Source: Niveibacterium umoris (GTDB lineage: Bacteria; Pseudomonadota; Gammaproteobacteria; Burkholderiales; Rhodocyclaceae). From it: a stretch of DNA of 64,000 nucleotides. Positions 17,865 through 29,356 of the stretch are shown here, in pieces. The position numbers and the translations under genes were made by a program. The DNA lies in assembly GCF_014197015.1 (NCBI RefSeq), contig NZ_JACIET010000001.1:868001-932000 (forward strand). Direction: 5' to 3'. The stretch's first letter is position 1. Each line of letters starts with the position of its first letter. A model generated the notes under the pieces. That model did not search any database and had not been told where the DNA came from. It saw only the letters and a list, made by a program, of their open reading frames with translations.

Positions 17865-20800
17865 ATGAACCAGCCGCTCTCCCTTCGTCTGCCGGCGATC
17901 GATGCTCTACAGTTTCCGGCTGAAGGTCGCCGGCTCGATCTGCCCCGCCTGCATGGTTCTGCCGATGCGCTTGCGCTTGCGCAGCTGGCGGGCGGTCATC
18001 CGCTGGTGGTCATCACGGCGAATCCGCTGGACGCACAGCGTCTGCGGGACGAGATCGCATGGTTCGCACCTGGTCTGCGAGTGCATCTGCTGCCCGACTG
18101 GGAGACCCTGCCTTACGACGCGTTCTCACCGCATCAGGATCTGGTTTCCGAGCGGCTGGCAACCCTTTACGCGATCCAGCGCGGCGAGGCGGACATCACC
18201 CTGGTACCGGCGTCGACGGCGCTGTATCGGCTTTGCCCGCCCTCCTTCCTTGCGGCGCATACGTTCTTCATCAAGCAAGGCGATCGTCTCGATGCGGATG
18301 CGCTGCGTGCGCAGATGGTGATCGCCGGCTACGAGCATGTGACGCAGGTTGTGCGGCCCGGCGAATTCTCGGTGCGCGGAGGCCTGATCGACCTCTTCCC
18401 GATGGGCTCCGCCCTGCCCTACCGGATCGAACTGTTCGATGAAGACGTCGATACCATCCGCACCTTCGATCCGGATTCGCAGCGGACGGTCTACCCGACC
18501 AAGGAAATCCGCTTGCTGCCGGCGCGCGAATTTCCGCTGGACGAGAAGGCGCGTGCGGCATTCCGCGCGAGGTTTCGCGAAGTGTTCGAAGGCGACCCCT
18601 CGCGAAGCCCGATCTACAAGGATGTTTCCAACGGGCTTGCGCCTGCCGGTATCGAGTACTACCTGCCCCTCTTCTTTGAATCGACGGCGTCGGTCTTCGA
18701 GTTTCTGCCCGCCGGCGCAGCGCTGGCGCTGCACGGAGATGTATCGGGCGCAATCGAGGATTTCTGGCGCGAGACCAACAGCCGTTACAAGCTGATGGCG
18801 GGCGACCCGGTGCGGCCACTGCTGCCGCCGGCCCAGTTGTTCCTGTCGGCGGAGCAGTTCTTCGTCGCGTCGGGACAACGACCGCGCATCGCGTTGGGGC
18901 TGAAAGCCGACGCGCTTGCCAGCGACGCCCTGCCCGAACTGGCGGTGGAGCGACGGGCACCGGACCCAATGCATCGCATGAAGGCATTTGCGGCCGGTTT
19001 CGCCGGGCGCATCCTCGTTATCGCCGAGTCTGCCGGGCGCCAACAGACCCTGCTCGAATACTTCGCCGAATATGGCTTGAAGGCTCAGGCCTCCGCAGAC
19101 CTTGCGGGTTTTGCGGCTGGTGATGCGCGCTTTGCGGTACTGCATGGCCCGCTTGCGAGCGGCTTTGTTGTCCCGCAGAGCGGCCTGGCGATCATTACCG
19201 AGAACGAGCTGTACGCCACCCAGGCGCGCACCCGTAGCCGGCGTGACAACCGCAAGGCTGCAACGGTCGAGGGCTGGCTGCGCGATCTGTCCGAGCTTCA
19301 CGTAGGCGATCCGGTGGTCCACGTGTCGCACGGTATCGGTCGCTACCTGGGCTTGGTGCATCTTGACCTCGGTGAGGGCGAGACGGAGTTCCTGCACCTC
19401 GAATACAACGCCGGCGACAAGCTCTATGTCCCGGTTTCGCAGCTGCATGTCATCAGCCGCTACGCCGGCGCCGATCCGGAAAACGTCGACCTGCATCGCC
19501 TTGGCAGTGGCCAGTGGGACAAGGCCAAACGCAAGGCAGCCCAACAGGTGCGCGACACGGCCGCGGAGTTGCTGGCGCTCTACGCCAAGCGTGCGGCGCG
19601 CGAAGGGCATCGCTTCGATTTCAAGCAGCATGATCTGGAGGCGTTCGCGGAGGGCTTCGGTTTCGAAGAGACCCCCGACCAGCTTGCTGCGATCGAGGCG
19701 GTGGTCGCCGACATGCGCTCCGGCCGGCCGATGGACCGCCTGGTGTGCGGCGACGTCGGCTTCGGCAAGACCGAGGTGGCGCTGCGGGCAGCCTTCATAG
19801 CGGTCGCCGACGGCAAACAGGTTGCCGTACTGGCCCCGACTACCCTGCTCGCGGAACAGCACTACCAGACCTTCGCCGACCGTTTCGCCGATTGGCCTGT
19901 GAAGATTGCCGAGCTGTCACGTTTCCGAAGCGCCAAGGAACAGGCGGATGCCCTGAAGCTGCTGTCGGAAGGCAAGGTCGACATCCTGATCGGCACACAC
20001 CGTTTGCTGCAGAAGGACGTCGAGTTCAAGCGGCTGGGGCTGGTGATCATCGACGAGGAACACCGCTTCGGCGTGCGGCAGAAGGAAGCGCTGAAAACCC
20101 TGCGCGCGGAAGTCGACATCCTCACGCTCACCGCCACGCCGATCCCGCGGACGCTGGGCCTTGCCATGGAAGGGCTGCGCGAGTTCTCGGTCATCGCCAC
20201 GGCGCCGCAGAAGCGGCTGGCGATCAAAACTTTCGTGCAGAAGCATTCGAAAGGCGTCGTTCGTGAAGCGGTGCTTCGCGAGTTCAAGCGCGGTGGGCAG
20301 GTGTACTACCTGCACAACGAAGTCGAGACGATCGAGAACATGCGTCAGGAATTGACGCAGATGCTGCCGGAAGCGCGCATCGTGGTGGGCCACGGCCAGT
20401 TGCCCGAACGCGAGCTGGAACGGGTGATGCGCGACTTCACCGCGCAGCGGGCCAACCTGCTGCTGTGCACAACGATCATCGAGACCGGCATCAACATTCC
20501 GACGGCCAACACCATCATCATCCACCGCGCCGACCGCTTCGGGTTGGCGCAGCTGCACCAGTTGCGGGGTCGGGTCGGGAGATCGCACCACCAGGCCTAC
20601 GCTTACCTGCTCACCGACCCTCATGCCAAACCGACGGCGCAGGCGCAGAAGCGGCTGGAGGCGATCTCGATGATGGAAGAGCTGGGCTCTGGTTTCTACC
20701 TCGCCATGCATGACCTGGAAATCCGCGGCGCCGGCGAAGTGCTGGGCGAGAACCAGAGCGGCGAGATCCAGCAGATCGGCTTCTCGCTTTACTCAGAGAT

Positions 20801-21299
20801 GCTCAAGCGCGCGGTGCGCGACCTGCAGTCCGGCAAGGAGCCGGATCTCGCGCAGCCGTTCGACGTGACCTCCGAGATCAACCTGCATGCGCCAGCCCTG
20901 CTGCCCAGCGACTACTGCAGCGATATCGGCGAACGTCTCACCTTGTACAAGCGCATGGCGAATGCGGAGCAAGTCGATGACCTGCAGGCGATCCAGGAAG
21001 AGTTGATCGACCGCTTTGGCGAGTTGCCGCCGCAAGGCCAGACGCTGCTCGATACGCACCGCCTGCGCATCGCTGCCAAACCACTGGGCATCATCAAGAT
21101 CGACGCGTCGGAATCGCGCATCAACCTGGCGTTCGAGCCGAATCCGCCGATAGAGCCGATCCGGATCATCCAGTTGATCCAGAAAAACCGTCAGTACAAG
21201 CTCGCCGGACAGGACAAGCTGACGGTGACGGTGTCCTCCGAGACCCTGAAGGATCGTGTGTTGCGAGTTCGTGAGGTGCTCAAGGCGCTGGGTGGATAG
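17865..21299 (+). CDS. mfd: Transcription-repair coupling factor
   Basis: An 1144-residue Mfd, full length for the family. It removes stalled RNA polymerase and recruits UvrA. Order: UvrB-like N-terminal module (about 1-350, with LLPDWETLPYDAFSPHQDLV), RNA polymerase-interaction domain (VGDPVVHVSHGIGRYLGL), and the RecG-like translocase. The translocase shows Walker A GDVGFGKTEVALRAAF, DEEH box IIDEEHRFGV and motif VI LHQLRGRVGRSHHQAYAYL. The C-terminal TRCF domain ends in LRVREVLKALGG. The frame is open 25 codons further upstream, but that part is Arg-rich, spans the promoter and does not match the family, so I start at the ATG at 17865. Confidence 0.97.
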   Translation: MNQPLSLRLPAIDALQFPAEGRRLDLPRLHGSADALALAQLAGGHPLVVITANPLDAQRLRDEIAWFAPGLRVHLLPDWETLPYDAFSPHQDLVSERLATLYAIQRGEADITLVPASTALYRLCPPSFLAAHTFFIKQGDRLDADALRAQMVIAGYEHVTQVVRPGEFSVRGGLIDLFPMGSALPYRIELFDEDVDTIRTFDPDSQRTVYPTKEIRLLPAREFPLDEKARAAFRARFREVFEGDPSRSPIYKDVSNGLAPAGIEYYLPLFFESTASVFEFLPAGAALALHGDVSGAIEDFWRETNSRYKLMAGDPVRPLLPPAQLFLSAEQFFVASGQRPRIALGLKADALASDALPELAVERRAPDPMHRMKAFAAGFAGRILVIAESAGRQQTLLEYFAEYGLKAQASADLAGFAAGDARFAVLHGPLASGFVVPQSGLAIITENELYATQARTRSRRDNRKAATVEGWLRDLSELHVGDPVVHVSHGIGRYLGLVHLDLGEGETEFLHLEYNAGDKLYVPVSQLHVISRYAGADPENVDLHRLGSGQWDKAKRKAAQQVRDTAAELLALYAKRAAREGHRFDFKQHDLEAFAEGFGFEETPDQLAAIEAVVADMRSGRPMDRLVCGDVGFGKTEVALRAAFIAVADGKQVAVLAPTTLLAEQHYQTFADRFADWPVKIAELSRFRSAKEQADALKLLSEGKVDILIGTHRLLQKDVEFKRLGLVIIDEEHRFGVRQKEALKTLRAEVDILTLTATPIPRTLGLAMEGLREFSVIATAPQKRLAIKTFVQKHSKGVVREAVLREFKRGGQVYYLHNEVETIENMRQELTQMLPEARIVVGHGQLPERELERVMRDFTAQRANLLLCTTIIETGINIPTANTIIIHRADRFGLAQLHQLRGRVGRSHHQAYAYLLTDPHAKPTAQAQKRLEAISMMEELGSGFYLAMHDLEIRGAGEVLGENQSGEIQQIGFSLYSEMLKRAVRDLQSGKEPDLAQPFDVTSEINLHAPALLPSDYCSDIGERLTLYKRMANAEQVDDLQAIQEELIDRFGELPPQGQTLLDTHRLRIAAKPLGIIKIDASESRINLAFEPNPPIEPIRIIQLIQKNRQYKLAGQDKLTVTVSSETLKDRVLRVREVLKALGG

Positions 21300-21383
21300 C
21301 GCAAAGAGGTTTGCCCGCAAGCAACCCGCACCGGCGCGCGCGATGCTAAGGTTCGGTTTCCCGCACCCACCTGTGAAGAAACG

Positions 21384-22112
21384 ATGACCAACGAAGCCAT
21401 CGCAGCACAGCAGCAACCCACGCGCAAAGAAGCATCGACTGGCCTCCCTGACTACATGAGCGAGGTTTACGACTGGGCCTACGTGAACCCCAAGTGGGTC
21501 CGTTTCCTTGATCGCAACGCGGTCGTCAGCACCCTTCTGTTCGGCAATGCCGGGCGTCTGATGCGCGCATACCTGAACCGGATCCGGCCTGGCATGCGGG
21601 TATGGCAAGTGGCGCACGTCTATGGTGATCTGGTGCGCAAGGTGGCCGAACGCGTTGGTGCCGACGGCCATTTTGATGTGACCGACGTGACTCCGATCCA
21701 GGTCTCCCAGGCGAAAAAGAAGCTCGCCAATGTTGCGCAGGCCCAGGTCATCGAACATGACGCCTCGTCTTGGGGGGGCGGACCGGAATACGATCTGGTC
21801 TGTAGCTTCTTCCTCTTGCACGAGGTGCCTGATCCGCTCAAACGCGCGGTGGTCGACCGCATGCTTAGCCGCGTCGGGCCGAACGGTAGCCTGCTGTTCG
21901 TTGACTATCACCGTCCGGCGCCGTGGCAGCCGGTGGGGTGGCTGCTCAGATTGGTGAATCGGTATCTCGAACCCTTCGCCTACACACTGTGGCGGACAGA
22001 CATTCGCGACCTGGCGAGCACGCCGAACGCGTTCTCCTGGCGCAAGCGCACGATCTTTGGCGGTGTGTACCAGATCGTCGAGGTCACGCCGCTCCACTCC
22101 GCGAGTAAATAA
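21384..22112 (+). CDS. rquA: RquA-type rhodoquinone biosynthesis protein
   Basis: A 242-residue class I methyltransferase-fold protein that matches RquA rather than UbiE/UbiG. Recognisable blocks are VYDWAYVNPKWVRFLDRNAV, VTDVTPIQVSQAKKKL, FFLLHEVPD and FVDYHRPAPWQPVGWL. Where true methyltransferases have the SAM loop GxGxG, it reads WQVAHVYGDL, a change typical of RquA. RquA converts ubiquinone to rhodoquinone by replacing a methoxy group with an amino group, giving a low-potential quinone for fumarate reduction. It lies alone between mfd and an HD-GYP gene. A weak GAAGAAA Shine-Dalgarno precedes the ATG. Confidence 0.85.
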   Translation: MTNEAIAAQQQPTRKEASTGLPDYMSEVYDWAYVNPKWVRFLDRNAVVSTLLFGNAGRLMRAYLNRIRPGMRVWQVAHVYGDLVRKVAERVGADGHFDVTDVTPIQVSQAKKKLANVAQAQVIEHDASSWGGGPEYDLVCSFFLLHEVPDPLKRAVVDRMLSRVGPNGSLLFVDYHRPAPWQPVGWLLRLVNRYLEPFAYTLWRTDIRDLASTPNAFSWRKRTIFGGVYQIVEVTPLHSASK

Positions 22113-22226
22113 GTCAATCCGGCGCCCGCATTGGCTTCACCGGGGTTCGCTATGGATGCCCTACGGCAGCGCTCAAGCCAGGGCTTTCCGGGCCGTTTAC
22201 AACGGCAGGAGGGCTGACTGACCACT

Positions 22227-23543
22227 ATGTCGGGAACAACAGACGCGCACTACATCCTTCCCGATCAATTGCGGGTCGGGCTCTACATCCACCTCGACCT
22301 GTCGTGGATGGATCATCCGTTCTCGTTCTCCTCGTTCAAGATCCGCAACGATGCGCAGATTGCGCAAGTGCGCGCGCTGGGCCTCGCGCGCATCCGTTAC
22401 TCGCCGGATCGCAGCGATTGCGAACCCGCGCCGCTGGTAGTGCAGGCTCAAGCCGAATCCGAATCCGAGCCGGCGCCAGAGACCATCATCGCGAATCACG
22501 CTGAGCCCGATCCTGCGATTCTGGCAAAGCGCGAACGCGCCGAGCGGCTCAAGGCGCGGCGGCGCAAATTTGCGCGCTGCGAGCGCGACTTTATGCGCGC
22601 AACGCACACCGTCAAACTGGTGAACCAGAACCTCTTCTCCCGTCCGGACTGGGCACGTGAGGAGACCAAGGTCATGCTCGGGAAGCTGGTCGAGTCGCTG
22701 ATGCAGGACGGTGACATGGCGATCAACCTGATGGCGGATCGCGTGGGCGGCGAAGATGTGTACGTCCATTCGTTGAACGTTGCCGTCCTGTCGCTGATGC
22801 TCGCGCGGGAACAGGGGATGAGCCAGGATGAGTTGATGGCGCTCGGACTGGGGGCTTTCTTTCACGATATCGGCAAGCTCGATGTACCGCCCAAGATTCT
22901 GCTGAAGCAGGAGCCTTTGACCAGCGCCGAAAACGCGCTGATGAAGGAACACGTCGTCTTCGGCGCAAGAATTGGTGCAAAGATGGGCTTGTCGGCAGAA
23001 GTGCTGGCGGTGATTGCGCAGCACCATGAACATGTCGATGGCAGCGGCTACCCGCGCGGGGCCACGGGCGACAAGCTGACCTTGTTGGCGAAGATCGTCG
23101 CGATTGCCAACACGTACGACAACCTGTGCAACCCGGCGAACCCGCAACGTGCGATGACGCCGCACGAGGCGCTGGCCTTGATGTATGCGCAGTACCGCAA
23201 CCGGTTCGAAGCGGCTCCGCTGAACACATTCATCCGCTGCCTTGGCGTTTATCCGCCGGGCACGATCGTCGTCCTGAACAATGACGCGTTCGGCATGGTT
23301 GTTTCGGTGAACTCGAGTCGCCCGCTCAAGCCTGATGTGCTCGTTTACGACAGCGCGATACCCAAGGAAGAGGCCATCATTCTCAGTCTGGAGCAGGAGA
23401 CTGAAATCCAGATCGCGCGCACACTGAGGCCCGGGCAACTGCCGAAAACAATCTTCGAATACCTTTCGCCGCGCAAGCGTGTCGCCTACTTCTTTGATGC
23501 ACACGCTGCGGCAGGCGCCGACGAAGTGGGCGAGGCAGCCTGA
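22227..23543 (+). CDS. DUF3391/HD-GYP cyclic-di-GMP phosphodiesterase
   Basis: A 438-residue protein with an N-terminal DUF3391 (VGLYIHLDLSWMDHPF) and a C-terminal HD-GYP domain. The metal-binding HD is at 213-214 (FFHDIGKLDVPPKILLK), and the GYP motif at 274-276 in HHEHVDGSGYPRGATGD. Both are intact, so activity against cyclic-di-GMP is likely. No membrane segment is seen. The segment around residues 75-95 is a Glu/Ala/Pro-rich linker. GGAGGG lies 13 bases before the ATG, further than usual; a CTG at 22218 is closer and in frame, so the exact start is unsure. Confidence 0.92.
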   Translation: MSGTTDAHYILPDQLRVGLYIHLDLSWMDHPFSFSSFKIRNDAQIAQVRALGLARIRYSPDRSDCEPAPLVVQAQAESESEPAPETIIANHAEPDPAILAKRERAERLKARRRKFARCERDFMRATHTVKLVNQNLFSRPDWAREETKVMLGKLVESLMQDGDMAINLMADRVGGEDVYVHSLNVAVLSLMLAREQGMSQDELMALGLGAFFHDIGKLDVPPKILLKQEPLTSAENALMKEHVVFGARIGAKMGLSAEVLAVIAQHHEHVDGSGYPRGATGDKLTLLAKIVAIANTYDNLCNPANPQRAMTPHEALALMYAQYRNRFEAAPLNTFIRCLGVYPPGTIVVLNNDAFGMVVSVNSSRPLKPDVLVYDSAIPKEEAIILSLEQETEIQIARTLRPGQLPKTIFEYLSPRKRVAYFFDAHAAAGADEVGEAA

Positions 23544-23576
23544 ATTGCGAGGGGTCAAGCGGGCTTGCGCGGCCTT

Positions 23577-23591
23577 CCCGTAGAATACGGG
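23577..23591 (+). promoter_or_regulatory. Acyltransferase promoter: TAGAAT inside an inverted repeat
   Basis: CCCGTA-GAA-TACGGG, with the -10-like TAGAAT (23581-23586) overlapping the centre. It ends 3 bases before the ATG, so the transcript would begin at or next to the start codon. No -35 is visible. Confidence 0.4.
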
Positions 23592-23594
23592 CCT

Positions 23595-24530
23595 ATGACC
23601 AAACGCCCCCCGCTCGCCAAAAAATCTCTGGCCCGTCGCATCGTCGCAATCGCCAAGGGCTGCATCAACAGTCTCATCATCGGCCTCAATACCCTGCTGG
23701 TCTTCGCGGCGATGATCCCGTTTGCGTTGCTCAAGGCAGCGATTCGCACTGCCGGCGTTCGTCGTGTCGCGGATACCGTGCTCAATGCTCTGGCGGCGAG
23801 CTGGGTGAAGATCAACGGCCGATGGATCACCGCCTCACAACGCATCCGGTGGGACGTCGAAGGCATCGACGAACTCAAGTTGCGCGGCTGGTATCTGGTC
23901 AGCAGCAACCACCAGAGCTGGGTCGATATCCTGGTGCTGCAAAAGGTCTTCGACGGTCACATCCCCTTCCTCAAGTTCTTCCTGAAGAAGGAATTGATCT
24001 ACGTGCCGGTCATTGGCTTGGCGTGGTGGGCGCTCGACTTCCCGTTCATGCAGCGCAAGGGCGGCATGGGCAAGGGCAAGACCGATCTGGCAACGACCCG
24101 CAAGGCCTGCGAGCGTTTCAAGCTGATTCCGACCTCGGTGATGAACTTCCTCGAAGGTACGCGATTCACCCAGGAAAAGCACTTCAAGCAACGCTCGCCC
24201 TACAAGCATCTGCTCAAACCGCGCGTCGGCGGCATCGCGACCGCGCTGGCAACCATGGGCGAGACTTTCGATTCCCTGCTCGACGTGACCATCGTCTATC
24301 CGCCGGGGGTGCCGACATTCTGGGACATCCTGTCGGGGCAGATGAGCGAGGTCGTCGTGCGGGTGCGTCCGCTTCCGATCCCGCGTGACCTGCTTGGGGG
24401 AGACTACGAGCGCGATGCTGCTTTCCGCGCCCGTATGCAGACCTGGGTCTCCGAGATGTGGCAGGCCAAGGACCAGCAGATAAGCGATTTGCTCGCGCGG
24501 CCTGCGCCAGCGAAATCCGCTATCGGCTGA
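23595..24530 (+). CDS. YihG-type lysophospholipid acyltransferase
   Basis: A 311-residue membrane-bound acyltransferase of the PlsC/LPLAT superfamily, closest in layout to YihG. A hydrophobic N-terminal segment (LIIGLNTLLVFAAMIPFALL) anchors it. The catalytic NHxxxxD motif is SSNHQSWVDIL near residue 100, and FLEGTRFTQEKH is the second acyl-acceptor motif. It would add an acyl chain to lysophosphatidic acid or a related lysophospholipid at the inner membrane. The ATG at 23595 sits immediately behind the inverted repeat at 23577-23591. Confidence 0.85.
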   Translation: MTKRPPLAKKSLARRIVAIAKGCINSLIIGLNTLLVFAAMIPFALLKAAIRTAGVRRVADTVLNALAASWVKINGRWITASQRIRWDVEGIDELKLRGWYLVSSNHQSWVDILVLQKVFDGHIPFLKFFLKKELIYVPVIGLAWWALDFPFMQRKGGMGKGKTDLATTRKACERFKLIPTSVMNFLEGTRFTQEKHFKQRSPYKHLLKPRVGGIATALATMGETFDSLLDVTIVYPPGVPTFWDILSGQMSEVVVRVRPLPIPRDLLGGDYERDAAFRARMQTWVSEMWQAKDQQISDLLARPAPAKSAIG

Positions 24531-24573
24531 GCTTCAAAGCAGCGCGAGCGGAGCCGCAATCACGGCGCGCCGC

Positions 24574-24593
24574 CCGGATCGCGTAAAATCCGG
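24574..24593 (+). promoter_or_regulatory. DAHP synthase promoter: TAAAAT inside an inverted repeat
   Basis: CCGGAT and ATCCGG arms enclose GCGTAA, and the -10-like TAAAAT occupies 24584-24589. It lies 30 bases before the ATG of the DAHP synthase gene. No convincing -35. Confidence 0.45.
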
Positions 24594-24622
24594 CCTCCGC
24601 AGAAATTCCAGGAGTGCGCGCG

Positions 24623-25696
24623 ATGATCGCCCAGACAGAAAACCTCAACGTCGTCGGCCTCGACCCGATGCCCTCGCCGAGCGAGATCAAGGCACTCGTC
24701 CCGATGACCGAAGCTGCCGCGGCTACTGTCGTGGCTGGTCGCAAGGCGCTGACCGGCATTCTGGATCGCGAGGATCCACGCCTGATCGTGGTGGTCGGCC
24801 CCTGCTCCATCCACGATCCGATCGCCGGCATGGACTACGCCAAGCGGATCAAGAAACTCGCTGACGAGGTGTCCGACACCTTGTGCGTCGTGATGCGGGT
24901 TTACTTCGAAAAGCCGCGCACCACCACCGGGTGGAAGGGCTTCATCAACGACCCGCACATGGACGACTCCTTCCGTATCGTCGAAGGCATGGAACGCGGT
25001 CGACGCTTCCTGCGCGATGTGGCCGAGATCGGCATGCCTGCCGCAACCGAAGCGCTCGACCCGGTGGCACCGCAGTACTACGGCGATCTGGTGAGCTGGA
25101 CGGCGATCGGCGCGCGCACTTCCGAATCACAGACGCATCGCGAGATGGCGTCTGGGCTCTCGACGCCGGTCGGCTTCAAGAACGGCACAGATGGCTCGCT
25201 CGATGCCGCGATCAACGGCATTCTTTCTGCAGCCGCGCCGCACAGCTTCCTCGGCATGAACGATCGCGGCGAAGCCTCGATCATCCGCACCTGCGGCAAC
25301 AAGTACGGGCACGTCGTGCTGCGCGGCGGCGGTGGTCGCCCGAATTACGACAGTGTCTCAGTGAAGCTTGCCGAACAAGCCTTGCTCAAGGCCGGTCTGC
25401 CGATGAACCTGATGATCGACTGCTCCCACGCCAATTCCTGGAAGAAGCCGGAATACCAGCCCCTCGTCATGCGCGATGTGGTGCATCAGATCCGCGAAGG
25501 CAACTCATCCATCGTCGGCGTGATGATCGAAAGCTTCATCGAAGCCGGAAATCAGCCGATTCCGAAGGATCTCTCGCAACTCAAATACGGCTGTTCGGTC
25601 ACCGACGGCTGCGTCAGCTGGGAGACCACTGAAGAAATGTTGCGTCACGCTCATGAAGTGCTGGCGCCCGTCATTGCTGCGCGAGGTCGCGGGTGA
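24623..25696 (+). CDS. aroG: Class I DAHP synthase (3-deoxy-7-phosphoheptulonate synthase)
   Basis: A 357-residue AroF/G/H-type enzyme that joins PEP and erythrose-4-phosphate in the first step of aromatic synthesis. Strong motifs are VVVGPCSIHDP, VYFEKPRTTTGWKG, NDPHMDDSF, GARTSESQTHREMASGLS, PVGFKNGTDGS and DCSHANSWKKP. Which amino acid inhibits it cannot be read from sequence by eye. An in-frame GTG at 24614 exists, but it lies inside the AGGAG Shine-Dalgarno of the ATG at 24623, which I therefore prefer. The stop overlaps the serB GTG start (GTGA). Confidence 0.95.
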   Translation: MIAQTENLNVVGLDPMPSPSEIKALVPMTEAAAATVVAGRKALTGILDREDPRLIVVVGPCSIHDPIAGMDYAKRIKKLADEVSDTLCVVMRVYFEKPRTTTGWKGFINDPHMDDSFRIVEGMERGRRFLRDVAEIGMPAATEALDPVAPQYYGDLVSWTAIGARTSESQTHREMASGLSTPVGFKNGTDGSLDAAINGILSAAAPHSFLGMNDRGEASIIRTCGNKYGHVVLRGGGGRPNYDSVSVKLAEQALLKAGLPMNLMIDCSHANSWKKPEYQPLVMRDVVHQIREGNSSIVGVMIESFIEAGNQPIPKDLSQLKYGCSVTDGCVSWETTEEMLRHAHEVLAPVIAARGRG

Positions 25697-26535
25697 GCGA
25701 GTCGTTGATCGTTCAGGGGTCGAACGTCTCGACCCCTGCACTCAAGGGTATTGCGCGACTGACCGGCGCCTCTGCGATCGAGCAGATCCATCCAGACGCC
25801 TTTCGTCTGTTGGGTGCCCGCGATCACGGCGAGTTGGCGGAGTCTTGCAAGGCGGCGCAGCTGGACTTTGGCTGGGTTCCGGTCAATCGCACGCTTACGG
25901 AGTTCGGGTTGTTCGTCACCGACATGGACTCGACACTGATCACGATCGAGTGCATCGACGAGATCGCTGACATGATCGGCGTGAAGCCGCAGGTTTCCGA
26001 AATAACCGAAGCCGCGATGCGTGGTGAGCTCGATTTCGCCGAATCGCTGACGCGTCGGGTCGCCTTGCTGGCCGGACTGGACGTCGGCGCGCTGGAGCGG
26101 GTTTACAACGAGCGGCTCGCGCTCAACCCCGGCGCCGAGCTCCTGATGCAGCGCCTGAAAGCTTCTGGCGTGAGAACGGTGCTGGTATCGGGCGGTTTCA
26201 CCTACTTCACTGATCGGCTCAAGGCCAGACTCGGTTTCGACCATGCATTCGCCAATGTGCTGGAAGAATCCGACGGCAAACTCACCGGGCGCGTAAGCGG
26301 CGCAATCGTCGATGCGGCCGCCAAGCGTAACGCCCTGACCAGCTTGCGCGAGCAGTACCAGCTTGATGCTGCAGCCACGATCGCCGCGGGCGACGGTGCC
26401 AATGACCTGGCAATGTTTGGTGCTGCCGGACTCTCGTTTGCATTTCGTGCGAAACCGGTGGTGCGGGCGCAAGCCAGCTACGCGCTCGATTTCAGCGGCC
26501 TTGACGGCATCCTGCCCTTGCTCGGTGCGGCTTGA
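25693..26535 (+). CDS. serB: Phosphoserine phosphatase
   Basis: A 280-residue HAD phosphatase that makes serine from phosphoserine. The catalytic DxDxT is in VTDMDSTLITIECIDEIAD, motif II is VLVSGGFTYF, and the C-terminal metal motif is AAGDGANDLAMF. The N-terminal 75 residues form the smaller region seen in proteobacterial SerB. Translation starts at a GTG overlapping the aroG stop by 4 bases, so it is coupled to the aromatic gene. A strong terminator follows. Confidence 0.96.
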   Translation: MSESLIVQGSNVSTPALKGIARLTGASAIEQIHPDAFRLLGARDHGELAESCKAAQLDFGWVPVNRTLTEFGLFVTDMDSTLITIECIDEIADMIGVKPQVSEITEAAMRGELDFAESLTRRVALLAGLDVGALERVYNERLALNPGAELLMQRLKASGVRTVLVSGGFTYFTDRLKARLGFDHAFANVLEESDGKLTGRVSGAIVDAAAKRNALTSLREQYQLDAAATIAAGDGANDLAMFGAAGLSFAFRAKPVVRAQASYALDFSGLDGILPLLGAA

Positions 26536-26555
26536 ATTTGCCGTTGCGCCGAAAG

Positions 26556-26583
26556 AAAAGGCCCGGTTTTCACCGGGCCTTTT
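26556..26583. terminator. Bidirectional terminator between serB and clpB
   Basis: AAAAGGCCCGG and CCGGGCCTTTT form an 11-bp stem with a six-base loop. The A and T ends let it serve the convergent serB and clpB transcripts. Confidence 0.88.
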
Positions 26584-26604
26584 GCATGGGAGCGCGGGTA
26601 CGAC

Positions 26605-29187
<2,583 letters not shown>

Positions 29188-29218
29188 GGTGGCATTCCTC
29201 CTTGTGTCGTTGTTGCCA

Positions 29219-29246
29219 ACATGGGGCATCCTGCAGCCATTTCAAC
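29219..29246 (-). promoter_or_regulatory. Sigma-32 heat-shock promoter of clpB
   Basis: On the minus strand GTTGAAA (29246-29240) is followed after 13 bases by CCCCATGT (29226-29219). This is nearly the textbook sigma-32 promoter CTTGAAA-N(11-16)-CCCCATNT. The start site would fall near 29212, about 25 bases before the clpB ATG. Confidence 0.88.
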
Positions 29247-29356
29247 CGCCATCGAGCGCTGCTTGATGACCATCAAGCGGAAAGACGCCGATGGCGCGCC
29301 GCAGCAATTCGAGTGCTATGGTTAAAGAAGTGCCAACCACCCGTGGAGAGACGAGC

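Noticed and set aside
18126-19862. 578-codon frame opposite mfd
   Set aside because: Antisense shadow of mfd with no recognisable domain.
21384-22112. Ubiquinone methyltransferase UbiE/UbiG as identity
   Set aside because: The SAM-binding GxGxG is absent and the conserved blocks match RquA.
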